Shown here: positions 22,661 to 24,353 of the stretch, in pieces
How positions within the stretch are numbered: the first letter of the stretch is position 1
How the letters are laid out: each line of letters begins with the position of its first letter
DNA from: Rugosimonospora sp036494675
GTDB lineage: Bacteria; Actinomycetota; Actinomycetes; Mycobacteriales; Micromonosporaceae
Reading direction: 5' to 3'
DNA: 24,353 bases
NCBI GenBank assembly: GCA_036494675.1
Contig: DASXOA010000036.1
Location: 1 to 24,353 of the forward strand
Notes under the pieces: generated by a model
The model's input: the letters and a program-made list of their open reading frames with translations, nothing else
What the model was told of the DNA's origin: nothing
The model's database searches: none
Position numbers and translations under genes: made by a program

Positions 22661-23536
22661 TCAGCCGGCGAAGGGCAGGGTGGGTAGGCCGGCGACGCCC
22701 GGCCGGGCCCGGAACACCGCGCCCGCCTCGGGTTGGCTGCCCGGCGCGATGTCCTCCCGCGACGTGGTGATGAACAGGTCGGCCAGGCCCGGGCCGCCGA
22801 AGGTACACGCCGTCACCTGGCTGACCGGTAGCTCCAGGGCGCCGTCGAGCGTGCCGTCCGGCCGGTACCGGTGCACCGCCGAGCCGCCGTACAGCGCCAC
22901 CCACACGTGACCCTCACGGTCGACGGTCAGCCCGTCCGGGAGCCCGAGCCTTTCCGGTACGTCGACGAACGGCCGCCGCCCGGTGAGCCCGGATCCGGCA
23001 TCGTAGTCAAAGACGTCGATACGATGCGTGGCACTGTCGGTGTAGTACGCCTGCCCGCCGTCGGGGGTCCAGGCGAGCCCGTTCGAGCAGCTGACCCCGG
23101 ACCAGGTGACGCTCACCGAACCGTCCGGATCCAGCCGGTACACGCTTCCGGCACCCGGCGTCATGTCGTAGCCCATCGAGCCGCAGTAGAACCGGCCGTC
23201 CGGGTCGCAACCGCCCTCGTTCATCCGTACGGTCGGATCCGACCACAGCTCGTCGAGGACCCGCACCGTACCGTCCCCGTCGATGAGCAGGAACCCGCGC
23301 TGCACCGCCACCACCATTCCCCCGCCGGTACGGGGACGGAACGCGGCGGCCACCGGACTCAGGTGCAGGCGGCGGAGCAGCCCACCCGCCGCGTCCAGCG
23401 ACACGATGTCGCCGGCCAGCATGTCGACGAAGCGCAGCCCGCCCCAGCCGTCCGTCCACACCGGACCCTCACCGTGCTGGGCCAGCGGCGCGGTGAACTG
23501 CTCAACCTCGGTGCTCATGCCGATCCGCTCATTCAT
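22661..23536 (-). CDS. SMP-30/gluconolactonase-family lactonase
   Basis: 291 residues from ATG 23536, in a TGATG overlap with the stop of the dehydratase gene and with GAGGGA inside that gene as ribosome site; the M at residue 7 is an alternative. The six-blade propeller carries the expected metal ligands: Glu23 in H-G-E-G-P-V-W, Asn152 in S-N-G-L-A-W and Asp201 in L-P-D-G-L. Conserved N-E-G-G-C-D-P-D-G-R-F follows at 106-116. Family members hydrolyse sugar lactones to open acids. Coupled to a sugar-acid dehydratase, it most likely opens the lactone product of a sugar or uronate dehydrogenase, supplying the dehydratase substrate. Confidence 0.92.
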   Translation of the reverse strand: MNERIGMSTEVEQFTAPLAQHGEGPVWTDGWGGLRFVDMLAGDIVSLDAAGGLLRRLHLSPVAAAFRPRTGGGMVVAVQRGFLLIDGDGTVRVLDELWSDPTVRMNEGGCDPDGRFYCGSMGYDMTPGAGSVYRLDPDGSVSVTWSGVSCSNGLAWTPDGGQAYYTDSATHRIDVFDYDAGSGLTGRRPFVDVPERLGLPDGLTVDREGHVWVALYGGSAVHRYRPDGTLDGALELPVSQVTACTFGGPGLADLFITTSREDIAPGSQPEAGAVFRARPGVAGLPTLPFAG

Positions 23537-24353
23537 CAGTGGGAGTCCCTCGGTACCTCATGGCCACGGCTTCCGCGCAGGAAATCGAAGTCCGCTCCCG
23601 CCTCGGCCTGCAACACGTGCTGCGTGTACAGCCACGCGTACCCGCTGGTCGGACCGCCCTCCGGCGGGCGCCACTCCTCGCGGCGGCGGGCCAGTTCGTC
23701 GTCGGGTACGTCCAGGGTCAGCGTGCGCGCCGGCACGTCCAGCGTGATGGTGTCCCCGGTGCGGACCAGCGCGAGCGGGCCGCCGAGCGCCGCCTCCGGC
23801 GACACGTGCAGCACGACCGTGCCGAACCCGGTGCCGCTCATCCGCCCGTCGCAGATGCGCACCATGTCCTCGATGCCCTGGCGCAGCAGCTTCGCCGGCA
23901 GCGCGACGTTGGACACCTCCGGCATGCCCGGGTACCCGCGCGGTCCGGCGCCCCGGATCACCAGTACGTCGTCGGCGTCCACGTCGAGGTCGGGGTCGTC
24001 GGCTACGGCGTGGTACGCCTCCGGCGACTCGAACACCAGCGCCCGGCCGCGGTGCCTCAGCAGGTGCGGCGACGCCGCCGACTGCTTGATGACCGCGCCG
24101 CCCGGGCACAGGTTGCCGCGCAGCACGGCGGTCGCGGATCCGGCCGGCAGGAGCGGATCGTCCAGGGTACGGATGACCTCGGAATTCCAGCACTCGGCCG
24201 AGGCGATGTCCACGCCGATCGTCGCACCGGTAACGGTCACCTGTTCGGTGTCCAGCAGGCCGCCGTCGGCCAGTTCGCGCAGCACGACCGGCAGACCGCC
24301 GGCGTAGCAGAAGTCCTCCATCAGGAACCGGCCCGAGGGCATCAGGTCGACCA
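23536..24353 (-). CDS. IlvD/Edd-family sugar-acid dehydratase, C-terminal part
   Basis: Partial gene, cut by the right edge of the window; 271 codons plus the stop are visible, lacking the start and all three cluster cysteines. The visible part aligns throughout with the C-terminal half of the dehydratase at 8670 (for example F-L-M-E-D-F-C-Y-A-G-G-L, V-L-R-G-N-L, G-A-V-I-K, P-G-M-P-E, D-G-R-M-S-G-T and A-G-A-D-F-D-F-L), so it is a paralogue of the pentonate/hexonate branch. Its TGA overlaps the lactonase start. Together they would open a sugar lactone and dehydrate the acid. The substrate may differ from that of the first copy. Confidence 0.9.
   Translation of the reverse strand, partial: VDLMPSGRFLMEDFCYAGGLPVVLRELADGGLLDTEQVTVTGATIGVDIASAECWNSEVIRTLDDPLLPAGSATAVLRGNLCPGGAVIKQSAASPHLLRHRGRALVFESPEAYHAVADDPDLDVDADDVLVIRGAGPRGYPGMPEVSNVALPAKLLRQGIEDMVRICDGRMSGTGFGTVVLHVSPEAALGGPLALVRTGDTITLDVPARTLTLDVPDDELARRREEWRPPEGGPTSGYAWLYTQHVLQAEAGADFDFLRGSRGHEVPRDSH

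Overview
The window is very GC-rich (third codon positions almost always G or C), with dense short-gap operons, GTG and TTG starts, and several genes whose only visible start signal is a TANNNT hexamer 6-7 bases before the start codon. This is the style of a filamentous actinomycete. The gene content (pectin and sugar-acid catabolism, LacI and IclR regulators, a CBM32-FN3 secreted enzyme, DUF6295) would fit Micromonosporaceae, but I cannot prove the genus. No RNA gene, CRISPR array, insertion sequence or phage gene is visible.

Left part (1-11.5 kb): a plant cell-wall sugar-acid catabolic locus. It begins with the 3' part of a GH88/GH105 unsaturated rhamnogalacturonyl hydrolase. A convergent pair follows on the minus strand: an IclR regulator and a DapA-fold keto-deoxy sugar-acid enzyme. 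A 740-base divergent control region carries two palindromes of LacI-family type. One is a 12-bp GC-rich palindrome matching the core of the Streptomyces CebR box; the other is CAAACGTTTG just before the lacI-type gene. A plus-strand run then gives a LacI regulator, a lipoprotein solute-binding protein, an ATPase, two permeases (2-type, PotABCD-like architecture), an IlvD/Edd-family [Fe-S] sugar-acid dehydratase and, after a 175-base gap, a uronate dehydrogenase. A strong hairpin terminator closes the run. Together these suggest import of a uronate or related acid, oxidation to an aldaric lactone, dehydration, and cleavage or decarboxylation by the DapA-fold enzyme. The exact substrate is inferred.

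Middle (11.5-20.1 kb): housekeeping or accessory genes. These are a membrane-anchored endonuclease/exonuclease/phosphatase-fold protein; a four-gene ABC-2 exporter operon (ATPase, permease, ATPase, permease) whose -10 box sits inside a striking nested palindrome; an antibiotic-biosynthesis-monooxygenase-like protein; a VOC protein with a PSNAT-repeat tail; an AraC regulator with a VOC fragment in frame ahead of it; a membrane protein with a long Gly-Tyr-Pro-Gln repeat domain; and a dienelactone hydrolase coupled to a DUF6295 protein.

Right part (20.1-24.35 kb): a return to sugar-acid metabolism on the minus strand. It holds a second IlvD/Edd dehydratase (cut by the window edge), translationally coupled to an SMP-30/gluconolactonase-type lactonase, then a secreted CBM32-FN3-FN3-glucose/sorbosone dehydrogenase.

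I see no clearly new defence or mobile system. The best leads are the ABC-operon operator, the CebR-like box beside a uronate locus, the VOC-AraC junction and the non-standard combination of uronate dehydrogenase with IlvD-type dehydratases and a polyamine-type transporter.
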